Source: Mycteria americana
Taxonomy: Eukaryota > Chordata > Aves > Ciconiiformes > Ciconiidae
Assembly: GCF_035582795.1 (NCBI RefSeq)
Contig: NC_134373.1
Span: 35,620,501 to 35,684,500, forward strand
DNA length: 64,000 nucleotides
Direction of reading: 5' to 3'
The notes under the pieces are model-generated. The model saw nothing but the letters and a program-made list of their open reading frames with translations, searched no databases and was not told the origin of the DNA. Positions 12,701-26,822 of this stretch are shown piece by piece. A program made the position numbers and the translations under genes. The stretch's first letter is position 1. The number at the start of each line of letters is the position of its first letter.

Positions 12701-15700
12701 GTCATCACTCAGAAGTCTTTTCAAGTCACTCATTTTTAACTGTTTTTTTTACATAGCACGTTATAGAAACTCTAAGTGTAACGTCAGCATCATACACAAG
12801 TAACAAATAACTTACATGAAGGGATAATGAACTGGGGCTCAGTATTACCGGCATATCCAAGCTTTGTATACCTATTGAGGCAAAAAAGGTTGGGTTATAA
12901 TATTTAATACCACAAATACCAAAGATATCTCCCTTTTTTAATGAACATACCTCTCTTCCCATATCAAAAAGACCCACTGAATTTCCTTTAAAAAAAAAAA
13001 AAAACCTAAACAAAGAACTTCTATTTTTTTAAACAGTAAAACAATGCTCCCTACCACAAATCAAGTATCATTGCTAACTTCTACTCTAGTAAAATTTTAC
13101 TAGAGAACACAACGTATGTAATTCAATTTATCAATGCTTAGGAGTATAATTTAGAGTCAGAGTAGTTCTTCCATGCTCAGCAGTTAGCTTTTGTACAGAA
13201 TTATTTTCATATAATAAGTGTTAGTGGTAGAAGTGGTCTTGTAACTGCTAACTATAGGGGAAAAAATTCCCTTGCCCATGGACTGCCAGCTGGGCATGTG
13301 GCAGGGCTGGCTATCATTACTTGACAAGCATTTCCCACAATGTACTATTGTAGGTGGCAAGTACTGACAGCTGATAATGACAGTGGTAGCAAAAGAAATT
13401 CCATTTAACAAATGGAACACAGTCTTGAAAATGTGTTTAATAAGACTAAGGAAAGCAAGAGGAAAAGAACTACACGCCTTTACCCACCCAATTTCCAGAA
13501 TGTGCTATGGATGTATATACATCAGTTTCATTGTCAGGATGTAAGAAAACTGAAGAAATTACCAATGTATTCATGAAAAATAACTACAAAACTCACAGTA
13601 CCAAAACTATTCAGCTTCTAGAAATGTTGTTACAAAAGAGTTAACAACAGCATAGGCAAATTCTAAAATGTGCAGACCAAATGCACACTACATTCAAGAG
13701 TTACAGCCTACACACAATTTTTTAACAAACACAGACATGACAAAGTTCTCATTTTCTTTACACAGTCAGACAGCTGCACTAACTAAATTAGCACCATCAG
13801 CAAAAGCATGAAACACTGTAGTAGCACCTCTACAATTTTCAGCACTCAGATATAAACCTGGAAGATCTTAGGCGGTATAAGGCAATACTAACTTAACAAT
13901 CCATAAATTTATGTCAATAACACAGCAAAATGCCTGGCAACAAATACAGTAAGAGGTTGGTTTTTACAGGCTAGAAGAGGAGTGCTGCTGCAGTAGGTTT
14001 TGCTGTGATGCTACTGATGCAGCGGTTCACAATTTGCTCACGTGTCCACTAATGCCTACACAATTTCTATCGCTGACATTAATTGCGCACATTAGTGCTG
14101 GGCCAGGAGAAACGGTATCCTCAAAAGGAAGGTATTTTTCTCTCTAAATAACAAAGTGGTTAGCGTAGGACTTCATTTAACACCAAAAACGGTTTGCAAG
14201 AGAAGTATTTTTAAAGCTGTAAAACCCATCTTGTCTCTAACACACTTTAACAGTTGGGAGTAACCATGCAAAAGAACTTGACTTCATGTTGATCTACAGT
14301 AATATTTACTGAAAAAATAAAACATCACTGGCAAAATAAGATATATAATGGAAAAGAAAAAAAAATAAACTAAACACCTGAAAGAAATTTACACCTCCTG
14401 AAGAGATCAGCATTATGCACTGTACGTGCCTGAACTCAGGACATGCAACTTGGAAACTGCAGACTCAAGTTATAAGCAAGCACATTTTTTTTTTTATTTT
14501 ATTCTTAAATATCTAGTTCCTAAAAGAAATCTCAAGAATTACACAATCTGATGCTTCCATAACGTGTCATGCAGAATAAAACTGTTTACTGTATCTATAA
14601 TGTTTTAAGAGGCTTTTAGTTCCACAAGAAAATTAGTAAGAAAACCAGCAAATACTGACTCACTTCCCCTGCAGATCAGGAACTGTGGCACGTATATTTT
14701 AAAGCTAAATCTACAGAGGAACTTTGGAGCCTGAAGGCTACATAAACCTACAACTAGATCAGAAGTAAAAAAGTTAAAACCGTTTGATTATTAAACTCAG
14801 TATTTCAAAGAAAACAAAAGCTAAACTGTTGCAGGTAACAAGCTGCTTGTGGTGTGGGAGACTGCCCAGCACACACACACACACACAGCCAGCAGACTGA
14901 AAGAAAAACAGTCAAATGAAAGATGCATTTTACATAAAAAGACCATATTCAGACATAAAATCAGCATATCTAAAAATACTAAGGCCTACTCAGCAAGAAG
15001 TCCCGACTCATAAAAAAAAAGTCCCATTTTTAGGCCTCCAAAAAAGGAAAAAGAAAAAAAAAAAAGGGAAAACCACCAGCATGACTTCTGGTCTCTGAAT
15101 ATTACGTTATAGCTGCAAGTCTCCAATGTAGTCTCCGACGCAAGGCTTCACATCTCTAGTTGACCAAGACTTCCTTGCCACGCTCTCTTTCCACATCAGG
15201 AATGCCACCACCACTTGCCCATTGGTCAGGGAAGGGACCTGCTGTCACCTCCTATGCCTCAGACCTGCCTCTCCAGCTCCACGCTCGCAGGCACAGACAG
15301 CCTTCTGCAGTATTCATACAGCGACTGGTACTATGGGGCTCTGGACAGTAGCTACGGTAATACATGTAATAAACAGTAAGCTTGATTTTCATAGCTAAAC
15401 GTACATATAGATAGTCTTTGAGTTAAAACGGAGTTTAAAAGTGTGATAGGCAAGACAAAAAAGGTAAGTTAAAAAATTAATAAAAGTTGATAAAAATCTT
15501 CAGTTCTCCAAATGCACAATCGAGTAAGTGTTGTTTTTTTTAAATTAACTTCTGCAAAGATGAGGCTTTATTCAGACTGATCAGATCTATTCTACCACTG
15601 TCAGTTCAAGTAAATATTTAAATCACATGAAAAAAAGGATACCACGGGTAAGCCAGATTTCACAAGTATACAGTTTCCACAAGCAGTTCATACAGGGCAA

Positions 15701-18700
15701 AGTGTGTCTGACTAATGTGTGATTCACAGGGGAACGAGGCACACCCTGTCTTCTTCAGAGCAGGATTCACTGCCACTACTGAAAAAAATCCTGATATTAA
15801 AGATATCATAAAGCAGTGCCAATACTGGATCACGATTTTCCAGTAAATGACAGCTTGTCTTGTTTGCTACATAGCACTGAAGAGTGGCAGGAGGGACTTC
15901 CATGGAGACAGGCAGGCACATGTCATTTAATGAGACATTAACTCAGCTTTCCCACAACTAATTTGGGGCACACGGCAGTAAGAGAGCAAGGCACTGTACA
16001 GTTGAGTATATAAAAGTATAAGCAGATTTCTATTAAAATCTTTAAGACATAACTGATTTACAAAACCCAGAGGTGAAAACCTGAATTCAACCTTGATCAT
16101 TCAGATGTTTTCCTTTATTTCTCCACATTCAGCTACCTGAAGTGTTTCTGTAGGCCTGTTAGCTCATTTAAGTAGAAAAGGAAGGAAAAAAAAAAAAGAA
16201 ACAAAACCCCAAACATGGCAAAAAATGTTGTTGGATAATCATGACCTTCAGATTTACTTTAGAAGATAAACTACAAAGTATCCAAAAACAGTCCACAAAG
16301 TCTCAATACATATGTGTGTGTAAGTATACAGAGGACCATATACATACAACCTCTCCATGCTATCTATCAATATACATTTCTATGGTGCTGACATTCCCCA
16401 GTGACTTCCCTACAACATCTTCTCCAAAAGGCAATGGGGTCTCACACACCATCCTCTGGCCTATGCAGACGTAATGACGTGACAAACAACACACGATTCA
16501 TACCACAAATGGGGTGGGGGTAGCAACTAATGAAGGTTCCTTCTAAGTTAACTCTACTAATCCACATCTTAACCATCAGTGGAGAAATATCTCTAGAGTC
16601 ACATCTACCTCAAGCTCACACCCTGAAAATGCAGAGTAGCTCTGTACTGATCTGCCTGAGAGCGCTCTGGAAGGACAGCCAAAAGGCTCTCCACAATGTT
16701 CTCAAGTGCACTAATGGGATTTCTTATATATGCTCTCTCACCTAGAATAGATATTTCTGAGGCTATGACATGAAAGCAATGTCACTTGAAGGTTACTTAT
16801 GTATTAGTCATGCAGACAATTTTAAAGCCAAAAGGAAATAGCACTTAGGGTAAGAACATCTGACAAGAATGTCATTAACAGAACCTCCGTCTGCAAACCT
16901 CAAGCCAAGACCATGCGCCTTTGCTCCACTTCTTTCCTGTCCACAACAAATGTAATTCTGTATATACTCTCCCAAGTTATACAACCTAGATATAGCACAG
17001 CTGCAATTTTACCAAAAGGATGAGGAATAGGGGGACAACAGCTTCGTGGGCAATGCATTTGTTCAGCTGCTCTGAGAAGTAGAACAGAAATGGGGTGGCC
17101 CAGCATGAGTTCTATCCTTGTCATTTTGCTGACAGCGCCATGCAAAGACATGAGTTAGCCAAGCACAAGCAGAGAAGAGCACTAGAGGACAAATGTCACC
17201 TGATCTTCAACTTCGACAGAGCAAATCCAGGTTACAGCCTACCCCTCAGCTACTCCTAGTGACCTGGACTAAAAGCAATTTCATGCATAGAACACTTTTT
17301 TTTTTTAAATCCACACACAAGCAGGAATAAGATGTACCTCCAACGCTGGCCCCACTGGAAAGATGCAATGCAACTTTAAAAACAAACAAACAAAAAGAAC
17401 CACTTTTCTGGGGGGAGGGAGGAGTAACAGGAATGGGAGTAACAAACCTGAAACTCTCTGGAAAGGAAGTCGGGACTAGGCTGAATTCAAAATGGTCTCT
17501 TTCTCGTTTATCTTCAAGGTGCATAAAGTTAGAAAAACAAATATATATAGAAGGGTATTTTTTTCAGAGGGCTTTTTTGTTGTTTTTGTTCATCAAATTG
17601 CTGTCTCTTCATGTTGGTTCTGAATTACTGTCCACCATCTGAGCCACAGCAATCCTTCTGTGCAAGCTCTCACTCAAAATGCAACACATTCATTCCCTTG
17701 TATCTTACCTTGCAGATGCAATGGGCTTCCCAAGTACAGTAACCTGTACAGCATACGTGTTAGCTTGTATGTTTTAAGTTCTAAAATTCTGCTTTGGTGT
17801 ATACCACAGCCTGCGTACCAAGCCCAGAAAGGTTTCTCTAACTAAACACACCTCTGCAAAGTCCTATGCAGAACCTGTCCAAGGGGTCATGCTACAAGCA
17901 AGTCTAACATTCAGTGATGGGATTAGGCTTTACACAAAGTTAAACTGCATTTATTCTTAAAAGTAAGCTGATACTGCCTCTTTGCAAAGTACCACACTTG
18001 CTCAGGCAGCAGCAGATCTGTACTCCATATCCTCTTCCATCCAAATGGGTTTACAGCCAATCTCCCATTTCCCATAAGAGCCTCTTGCCATTTGCTTATA
18101 AACTCCCCTGAGGCAAGAGTGCTTTGCGTTTCTTTCCTGAAACCATGTGGAAAAGACTCCAAGAAACAAGGGCCAAAGGCAGAAAGCAAGATGATTGCCC
18201 GGTAACCGAAACACACATCTTAGAAAAGGTATGATTAGAGTTTTGATCCCTACTCTAAAGACTGCTTAATTATTTTATTCCATGACCATACAGGCATAGA
18301 TATGGATACCTTACAGCCATGCTACGTACTGCTTCCTGGAAGAAATTTTGAGGTTTCCAAGTGATATTGTGCCAATGGGAGTCAAAAATTATCACCACAT
18401 GTTGACAGCTGTGCACAACAGCATACCAACCACTTAAAAGAAACAATAACAGATGAGTGGTTTAAAAGAAGTAATCCTTGCTAATTTCCGAATGCAATAC
18501 TGAAACCAGAGCCCAGGAGCTTCAGGCCTGGGAGTCATTATTCGATTAAACTATTTTCCTACAGTTTGAAATCAGATGCCCACGACCTGGAAAATTTAAA
18601 TGCACCCTGGCATTTCTGTTGTCCTGCTTAGAGAATTCCCACTTATGTACTAGTGTCTCCAAATCCTGCACTGAGCAGCCAAATGCACCAACCTGGATTT

Positions 18701-21700
18701 CACCCACAGCTTTCTGAAGCTCCTTCATGGGTCTAACCCAAAGAATTTAACTGAGAAAAAGGCTGCATGGGGCCATTTCTTTGGATCAACCAAGAGCAAA
18801 GAGAAACTCCAAAAACAGACAGAGGCCTCAATTATGTAAAACAAAGAACAGTAAACAATCTTATGAAGTCTGTTGCCTTTGCACATGAATTGCCTTCATC
18901 AGCATGGTCTGCAAACCATCTCACCATTTAAATCCTATCTCATAACCTCACTTCTCTCAAGACACCGCAGCAGTAAATTCTCCATATATACTACTTGAAC
19001 ACCAGCACGGACTGTTACAATATTTGTACATGAATCTGCTTGCTAAAATAAACTTTGTTTATGGAGATCTCCTCCATCATAGCTTGACACTTTGCTGCAT
19101 AACAAATCTTACAGATAAACAGTTAAGATGATTGCACAAAAAGAGTACTTTTCTGTAATATTTCAATTTATGAAAATTCAAGCATTACTTACATCTTTAA
19201 ATTACTATTAGGTAACTAACATTATTATGAATGGCTCAAGATAAAAGATACAAAACCAGAAAGGTTATTTTATTATTTCACAATTTCATAGTTTCACAGC
19301 AGACCACTGTGTGAAGGCATGCAAGATAGTACAGATGCAACTTAAGTTTGCTGAAGCATGTAAATTCTTTGTTGCAGGCGTGCATAAAGCAGCAAAATTC
19401 ATTGCTGGCTAAGTTACCTTAACTCTAGGAAAATTGTAATTAAGTGAGCAGGCTGCAGGAAGCACTACAGAAGAGCTCAGAAAGTGGGGAGATTCTAAGG
19501 AGGACACACACACCGTAATACAGTCAAAAGGGCATGGAATAAATCAAATGGCAAAAACTCCAAGTTTTCAAACAGAATGGAAAGGGATTCTGCTCTTCAT
19601 CCCCAGCTCCTTACAGATGGTCTGTCCATCAAAGACTTCATCAAAAAGGGCTTAATATCCTGTTTTAACTGGATAAATTCTACATAGACGGAATTTATAA
19701 GACAGGTACAGTGTTTTTACTGTCTGATGTCTTTAGATAACAAAACTGCTTTAAAAAGAAATGGAAAACTTCTGAAACATGGATGAGCCCTTAGTCTTCA
19801 TACATAGATCCTCATGTTACTGAAAAGCCTGAACAAGCCTTTGTTTTTATTTGTTGCTTTTCTTCTATCACCCTTCTTGTACACCAGATGAGACTGAAAA
19901 GCCTAGGGAGTATTTACTTTTCAAATCCCTGTAAAGTGAAATAATGAGAAAATGATGGTGAAAGAGGAAACCCATCCTGCCCCTTTAAAAAAGGTCCCAG
20001 CTCTAGCATCAGGTGCAAATTGGTTAAGCAGCAGCAGATCAGAAGTCCCTGAGGGAACTGATTATATTAGGAAAATGGGACTTGTATTAATAAATTAGTT
20101 TACTATCTCTTTTCAAATGTCCTTGATAAAACACAAGATAGTAAAAGCCTTTGAAATGAGTCATGCCTTTCATATTTTTATATCTTTAGCTAATATATAT
20201 ACTACGTTTCACACATCACTAGTTTGCGTTTTTAAATAGCAACTGCTTCTGCCAAGTTTTAAAACACTTGTTGATCAAAAATGTTTTAAGTAATCAATAG
20301 TGAAAGCCAAAGAATTAGCTCTATAAATGGAAAAAGCACACAAGATTAGAAGTGCTCTCAGATGAAGACTCTTGTTAAGCTGTATATGAGACACATCAAA
20401 GGATGGGAAAAGGAGATATTTCAAAAACATATGGGACCCATAGACACCAGAGATGTTACAAATCTGGCAGTCTGCAACCTTGGCCTTGGAATTAATTGCA
20501 TTACTGCGTATCTAAAACTATTTTCTTACAATATTTCCCCCCAAAAATATCAGTCCACTCAAACAAGAACTTTCACCTTGATAACAAATGCTTCTTCGCC
20601 ATATACTGTAACTTCATAGTAGAACAAACCATAAGCAGATTGAAGTGGTGTGCGATTTAAAAAGTGAGCTCAAGAGAGAATTGAAAGAGAAATGCTTCTA
20701 ACAAACATTTATCTCCCAAATAGGAAAAAAAAACCTCTACAAAAGGTTAACTTATCTTTAAAAGTATCTATATTTTTGTCTAGAATATTTATCCAGTGCT
20801 GCTTTTTATCAGCAGCTATATCTACAACTCAAAGCACAGATATAACTGTAATCCTTGCTAATAAAATCTAGCTAAAATGGGTGGGGAAAAACCACAAAGT
20901 CATGGCCACAAATAGCCAGACCGGAACCCTCCAGGTGTGTGACTAAGAGGAACACGGAGGCAATAGCAGCCTGTGCTACACAGCATTCAGAATAAATTCA
21001 CACGCGTTGTAGTAAGAGTCTCCAGGTGACAGTTTTTACACCAGTCTGGAGAACAGAGGAAGCTACCACATTGTGCAGCTTCTAATTTACTAACATTTGG
21101 ATGGAGTAGAAGAGTATCTACTTTCAAGTTTGCTCTATGTTTAGTTGCATCAAAACTTTAAAAAAAAAAAAAAAACCCACACCAAACAGCAGCATTGATA
21201 GCTTGACTCTGGAAAAGTTCTCTTCTGCTAAAAGTAAACAGGAAGATGCATTTATTACCAAAAGACTCTAGCTTATGATTGAGTCACTAAAAGCGTACTT
21301 GAAAACCAGCCCATATTTAAGTGTTTAAGACTAACAAAATCCAATTCAGGCATTCTGATGATGTTACCATCTAAATTTGTAATCCTAGTCAGTTTTATTT
21401 ATATTTGTAAAATCCATTTCAAATATTTAATGCTGACATGTACTTTAACACAGAAAATAAAGTTAGCTTTCCTTTGACTACATTTTCCTCAAAGTAAGAA
21501 GAGCAAACGGCTTTGGATATTATCTTTGTATAATGAAAGTAGTTTGTGTTGGCAAAAGCAGAATGCTCTCTTTTTACTTACTGGTTGCTTTGAGACTTCT
21601 AGACTAATTCATTTCATTTCAACAAGTGTCTTAACAGTGCCTCTGTGTTGCACCACACCCACAAAATACTAACCTATACTGCTAGGTTTTTTAATAAAGT

Positions 21701-24700
21701 TATATTTAATTTTTTATGCACGTTTTCTGAGCATTTTCCATGTGGTATTTCCCAATAACAAGGAAAGAATGCCCCAAAAGTTTGGAAGTCTGCATGACTA
21801 ATTACTTAATAGTATAAATTACTTATTATGAGGGGGACATTAATTTGGCAACTTTCTACATCATTTGCCCAAAATAAGCTGAACATTTATCAGGAAGAAA
21901 AAAACCCAATAGATTAACTATACATACTTTTCAACAGATAAAACAAGAGATCAATTGAATCAACAAATACATAATTTCTAAGTAAACAAAGTCTTGCACT
22001 TGAAGAAATGAAATAGGCAAAATCTGAGTCATATGATGCAGAAAGAGCCATAGCTGATATAAACCTGACTGAACTTGGAAGTTTTTCCAAACAAATGCAA
22101 TACAGTGGCTAAAACTGTAAAGTTATTCCACACTAAAAAAAAAAGTTGAGCATTTGTGCTTACTCTTTGCACAGTTTCAGCACTTGAGAGCTCCAGCTTT
22201 GAACCAATAGCTACTATGCTATCGCCCCAATCACACCAATCTGAGCAGAGGGTAAGATGAAACCATATAGGCAGAGCACGGAGAGGAGAGAAGGAGCACC
22301 CAGCACGCACTGCAGGAGACTCAGCACACTTCCAATCTGCCCAGTACGCTGGTTACCACTTCAGCATTTCAGTAGATAACCAAATGTTTTCCATCAAGAA
22401 CAGCCTTGCATTAAAACACCAGTTTACATATTTATCTTGTTACACCATGCTTCTAATAAAAGACAGCTTCCAATTAGAAACTTGTAGAAAAAAATGCCCC
22501 ACTAAGCTGTGGACAAAAACATACCACTGAATTTTGTTTAATATAAAAAGCAGGTCTCATTTAATAAGATCATAGAGATTCTGAAGTCTGACTGCAAATA
22601 TGCAAGCAGTCATATTGTGAAAGCTCTTCCAGATGATAAACAGCATGATAAATCTAAGGCAAGTAATGATAAATAGAATGTTTATACTGAAAAAATAGAT
22701 AAGTAAGAGATACTGCATCAACTAAAGAATTAAAATTTGGATTCATTCATTGATAGCAGGGTACAATGAAAATAAAGTATCAACAGACAACCTCCTGTCT
22801 GCATCTTGCTCTCTACAGACTAAGAATACCAAAACACATCCTGTGCACAGCTGCAAACACTTGCAATGACCACAAGAGAATAATAAAGAGAAAAGGAAAC
22901 CCCAGGGAAAAAAAAAAAAAAATCTAAATTTAGCTAGAGTTTTTCCCATGTCTAGTCTTAAAAATGCAAACTCATGATCAGAACAAAAAAAAAATTGAAT
23001 TATGTTATACCCTACATTAAGTTACTCAAAAGTCAAATGATGACTTTTTCAGTTTGAGATATAATCCTCCTTAACAACTGTTTGGTTTTTGGTTTGGGTT
23101 TTTTTTTTGTTTTGGTTTGGTTTTGTTTTTTTTTTTTTTTTAAAAAAGCTCTTGGAAAGGACAGATGCTTCATTTTGATGGTTAAAATAATCCTGCTATG
23201 AACACTAACAAGTTTGCAACCAAACTGGTATTTTTAAGCATCTACCCAAGGATTATTTTTGTTAGATTGGTACATCTAAATATATTCTAGTTCAGTGATT
23301 AAACCAAAAATTAAAAATTAAAGCAATAGAGATTCCTTTTCCTATGCAGAGCAGAAAAAAACTCATTAATTTCATTGGGGATAAACTGAAATATTATTTT
23401 AGTTACTTTACCTTTGAATTTAACATTTTCTCCTTAACATCTTTAAATAGAGAATGTTTGTCCAAAATTAGTTAAAAAAACAACTTTGTTTGAAATTGCC
23501 AAAGCCTTTTTGCATTTCCCAAAGAAAGTCTGCAATGATGAAACTAAATGTTGAAACATTATGTTGAAACTTTTAAATTACATGAACTAAAAGACCAACT
23601 GCAAAGTTTCTTATATGTGCCTATAAAAGGACGGATTACTACTCAGGAACTTGTACAGTATTTCTGAACTAGAAGATGTACTTTCAACTAATTTAGACCA
23701 GCAAATGTCCATCAGACTCATGAAATCAACATACTTTCTGGGCAGAGCATTCAAGCCAGGTACTAAACAACGACCAAGAAACAAGAAGGGAACCTGCCCT
23801 GTCCCACCCATGCACACCCACAGCCCTACCCTCCCTCAAACCTTTCCTCACAACCAGGGCCGTACTCTGGTCTCGGTGACTGTGCAAGCTTCCCCTGCAC
23901 GCACCAGTAGGAGCTCTGCTGTACATAGAAGGTGGCTCATTTACCATTAATTTTACAGATTCAACCCATGGGTGCAAATGGGTTTGTCCTCTACTCAGAA
24001 ATGCCGCTGCCGCCCACCCCACCTTTTATATATATAAAATATAGATATAAAAACAAATATAAATATACACATTTTTATATAAATTATATATTATTATATA
24101 TTGTATATTATTTTATATTATACATTTATATATTATATAAAATTATAAATATTATATATTTTATATATATATAGCATTAAGTGGGACATGGGAAAAGAAA
24201 AGCAGAAATGGAAGGACTGGAAGGTGCCATGCATCTTGCATGGCTTCTGACATTCATTCCAATAAGACATAAACTGATTCCTATAATAGAATTTCAAAAT
24301 GTATATGTGTGTGTATAGGAATATATATATTCCTAACTAAATTCCTATTATTCCTAATTATATTGTACACTCTGCATTTAGTGTTACAACATGGACTGTG
24401 ATAGAATCATTTAAGAGACACCACAGGTCATCATGGGTCTTCAGAACCTATTTGCAATTATTAAAAAAAAAAAAAGTATTAAACCACAACTCTCCATCTA
24501 CCACAACTCCTTTTTCTGTGTTAAGGATGAAGCATTTCCCCCTCCACTCCTAACCACTTCAGCTACTGGCAAGCAAAAGATACTCTTAAAATCCTGGAAG
24601 AATATTTTTTCCATATTCCATTAAGGAATTATTTTGTTCATGCTTTCCATACTGAAAAATTACTTCTGGTATGACACAACATAGAGAAAATTCATCCCAA

Positions 24701-26791
24701 AAGAGAATGTTTTTATGAAGACTGGAACCCATGAAAGGTCATTACAAGATACTCAATCAAAATATTAACTGCAAGAACATCACAGTGCTGAAATATTTAT
24801 ACTAGATAGAAGTTATGATTTGAAAATCTGTGGAAATAACCCACATCTGGAACTTTAGGAAAGAAAAATCATTTCAAGGTACAGTATAACATACTAAAAA
24901 AGTTGCAGAGCAAACAAAATACAGGCTGTTACTTCCACTTACCTTGTTTTTATAACACTGGATTTCCCATCTCACATATCTTTGCTGTCTATTGAAGATT
25001 ATTAGCTTTTCATGGATCTTGTACTCATTTACACTACCAGGTCAAAACCCAGAAGAGAAACAGAACGACGTAATCCTGTTGTAACTTCTCACATCAGAGG
25101 ACACACAACCCATAAATACTTTGCTCTACTTAAGAGCATGAAGCTATACAGGTGTTGCATGAAGATTAACTACAGAAGTAGGATTTGTAGAGAAGTCCCC
25201 CAGTGCAAAGCCCGCTCCACTGCGCACACCATCCGAGCACCAGCCAGGGTTTTGGCTTCTCTGAGGTTTCACGTGCCCAAGTTTATCCTTCCTTCATTTA
25301 CAGCAAAACTGGTTATAGAAACCAAACAGCCAAGAAACTCCCAGAGAAGCGACTCATTCCAAAGAACAGTTTGCAACTTCATGTCAAGAAAGCTTAGAAA
25401 TCCTGAGCAGCCCCAATTTTCCAGGCTCTCAGCTCAGAGGGAACCCAGACTGCCATGAGGTTGAGGGACTTTCATGCTCCTACCACGAGGAGCAGGGCTT
25501 TCTCCAGTCAACTCTGAAACCTTTCATTCTCCCCTAGTATTCAGGAAAGAAGGAAGAGAAAAAATCCAAATGCATGCATTTTTATAACCTGTGTAAGGGA
25601 AGTGAAAAAGGGAGCTAGCTTGTCATATGAGAGGAGCTATGAGAAAGCAAGATGTGAGACAACGTAATTTTTTTTCACACAATCACATAACCAATTTACT
25701 CAAGAGAAGGCCTACCAACATACTGACCCTACCGATAAAAGGCTCTGGGGTACATTAGAGAAGTTGGTCACCTGCAACACTCAAGTATTGATTGGTAATG
25801 GATCCACCTGACAGCCACAGAAAAACTGCACACGAGCCTATAGAAAAGGGAAAGTTTAGGTACAGAAAATGCAAATACTTTTCTTTAAATCACTTTCATT
25901 GCTAAAATTAAGTTCTCATTTTGGAACTGCAGTAGGTTACACAGCCACTTACTTCAGCTCAGCTGAAGAGCCATTAATTTGAACACTTGCAATTATCTGC
26001 CATCCCAAATGAGCTACTTCAGTGTTATACAAGTTTATACTAAGGGAAAAAAAAAAAGCATTCACACAGAAAGACACAGCTAAAATCTACTTGTCAACCT
26101 AATCAAGCTAAATTCTGAAGTGGCGTAGGAAGAGCTTTTAATCATGACTTGCAGGCTGTGCTGTGTTCGCCTGTAGAAGAGGCAGAAAGAACTATTCAAA
26201 TACCCAAAAAGGCACAGAGCAAAAGACTGCAGCCTACTGAGATTAAAAAATTAGTAAGAGCCTTTTTCTTTCTTTGGTGTGTTGTTCATATACATTATGG
26301 AAATAATTCCATGTTAGTTTTCTTTTTTTGTATTTTTATTTTAAAATGCATGTAATCCTTAGATACGCCAGTCTGAAGTAAGACCTATTCACAGGATTTA
26401 CCTGCTCTTACCAGGTATCCCTTACATTACCTTATTTTCTAGGTATCAGGTTTGCTTAAGCAAAGAATGCAAATTTCAAGATACAAATGTAACACTGGAA
26501 GAATTTTTGCTGCACCCATAATCTGATTACCATGTCACTGACTTCACCCATTTGCCAGCTCCAGCTGTATGATGTGTACTTCGATGATCCCTAAAAAGTT
26601 TGACTAACCTGTTAAACCCTCAAACAACAGGGATCACATGATCTCCCCAACTTCTTCTGTGCTTTCATCTCTTTATGCTTTGAAAGAGGTTCTTAAAATT
26701 TGTCTGATCTGTGCAGGCTGATGCTGAAAAGCACAACTCTGCCACCCTTCTTATCCAACTCCTTCCCCTCAATCTTAGCTGGCAAAAATGA

Positions 26792-26822
<31 letters not shown>

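Noticed and set aside
24391..24440. atagaatcat word as a CR1 tail
   Set aside because: The similarity is limited to about ten bases and the following sequence does not continue the CR1 order.
25012..25458. 148-codon open frame in ACTR3 intron 1
   Set aside because: No recognised motif, signal or splice context, and basic low-information composition. Taken as chance.
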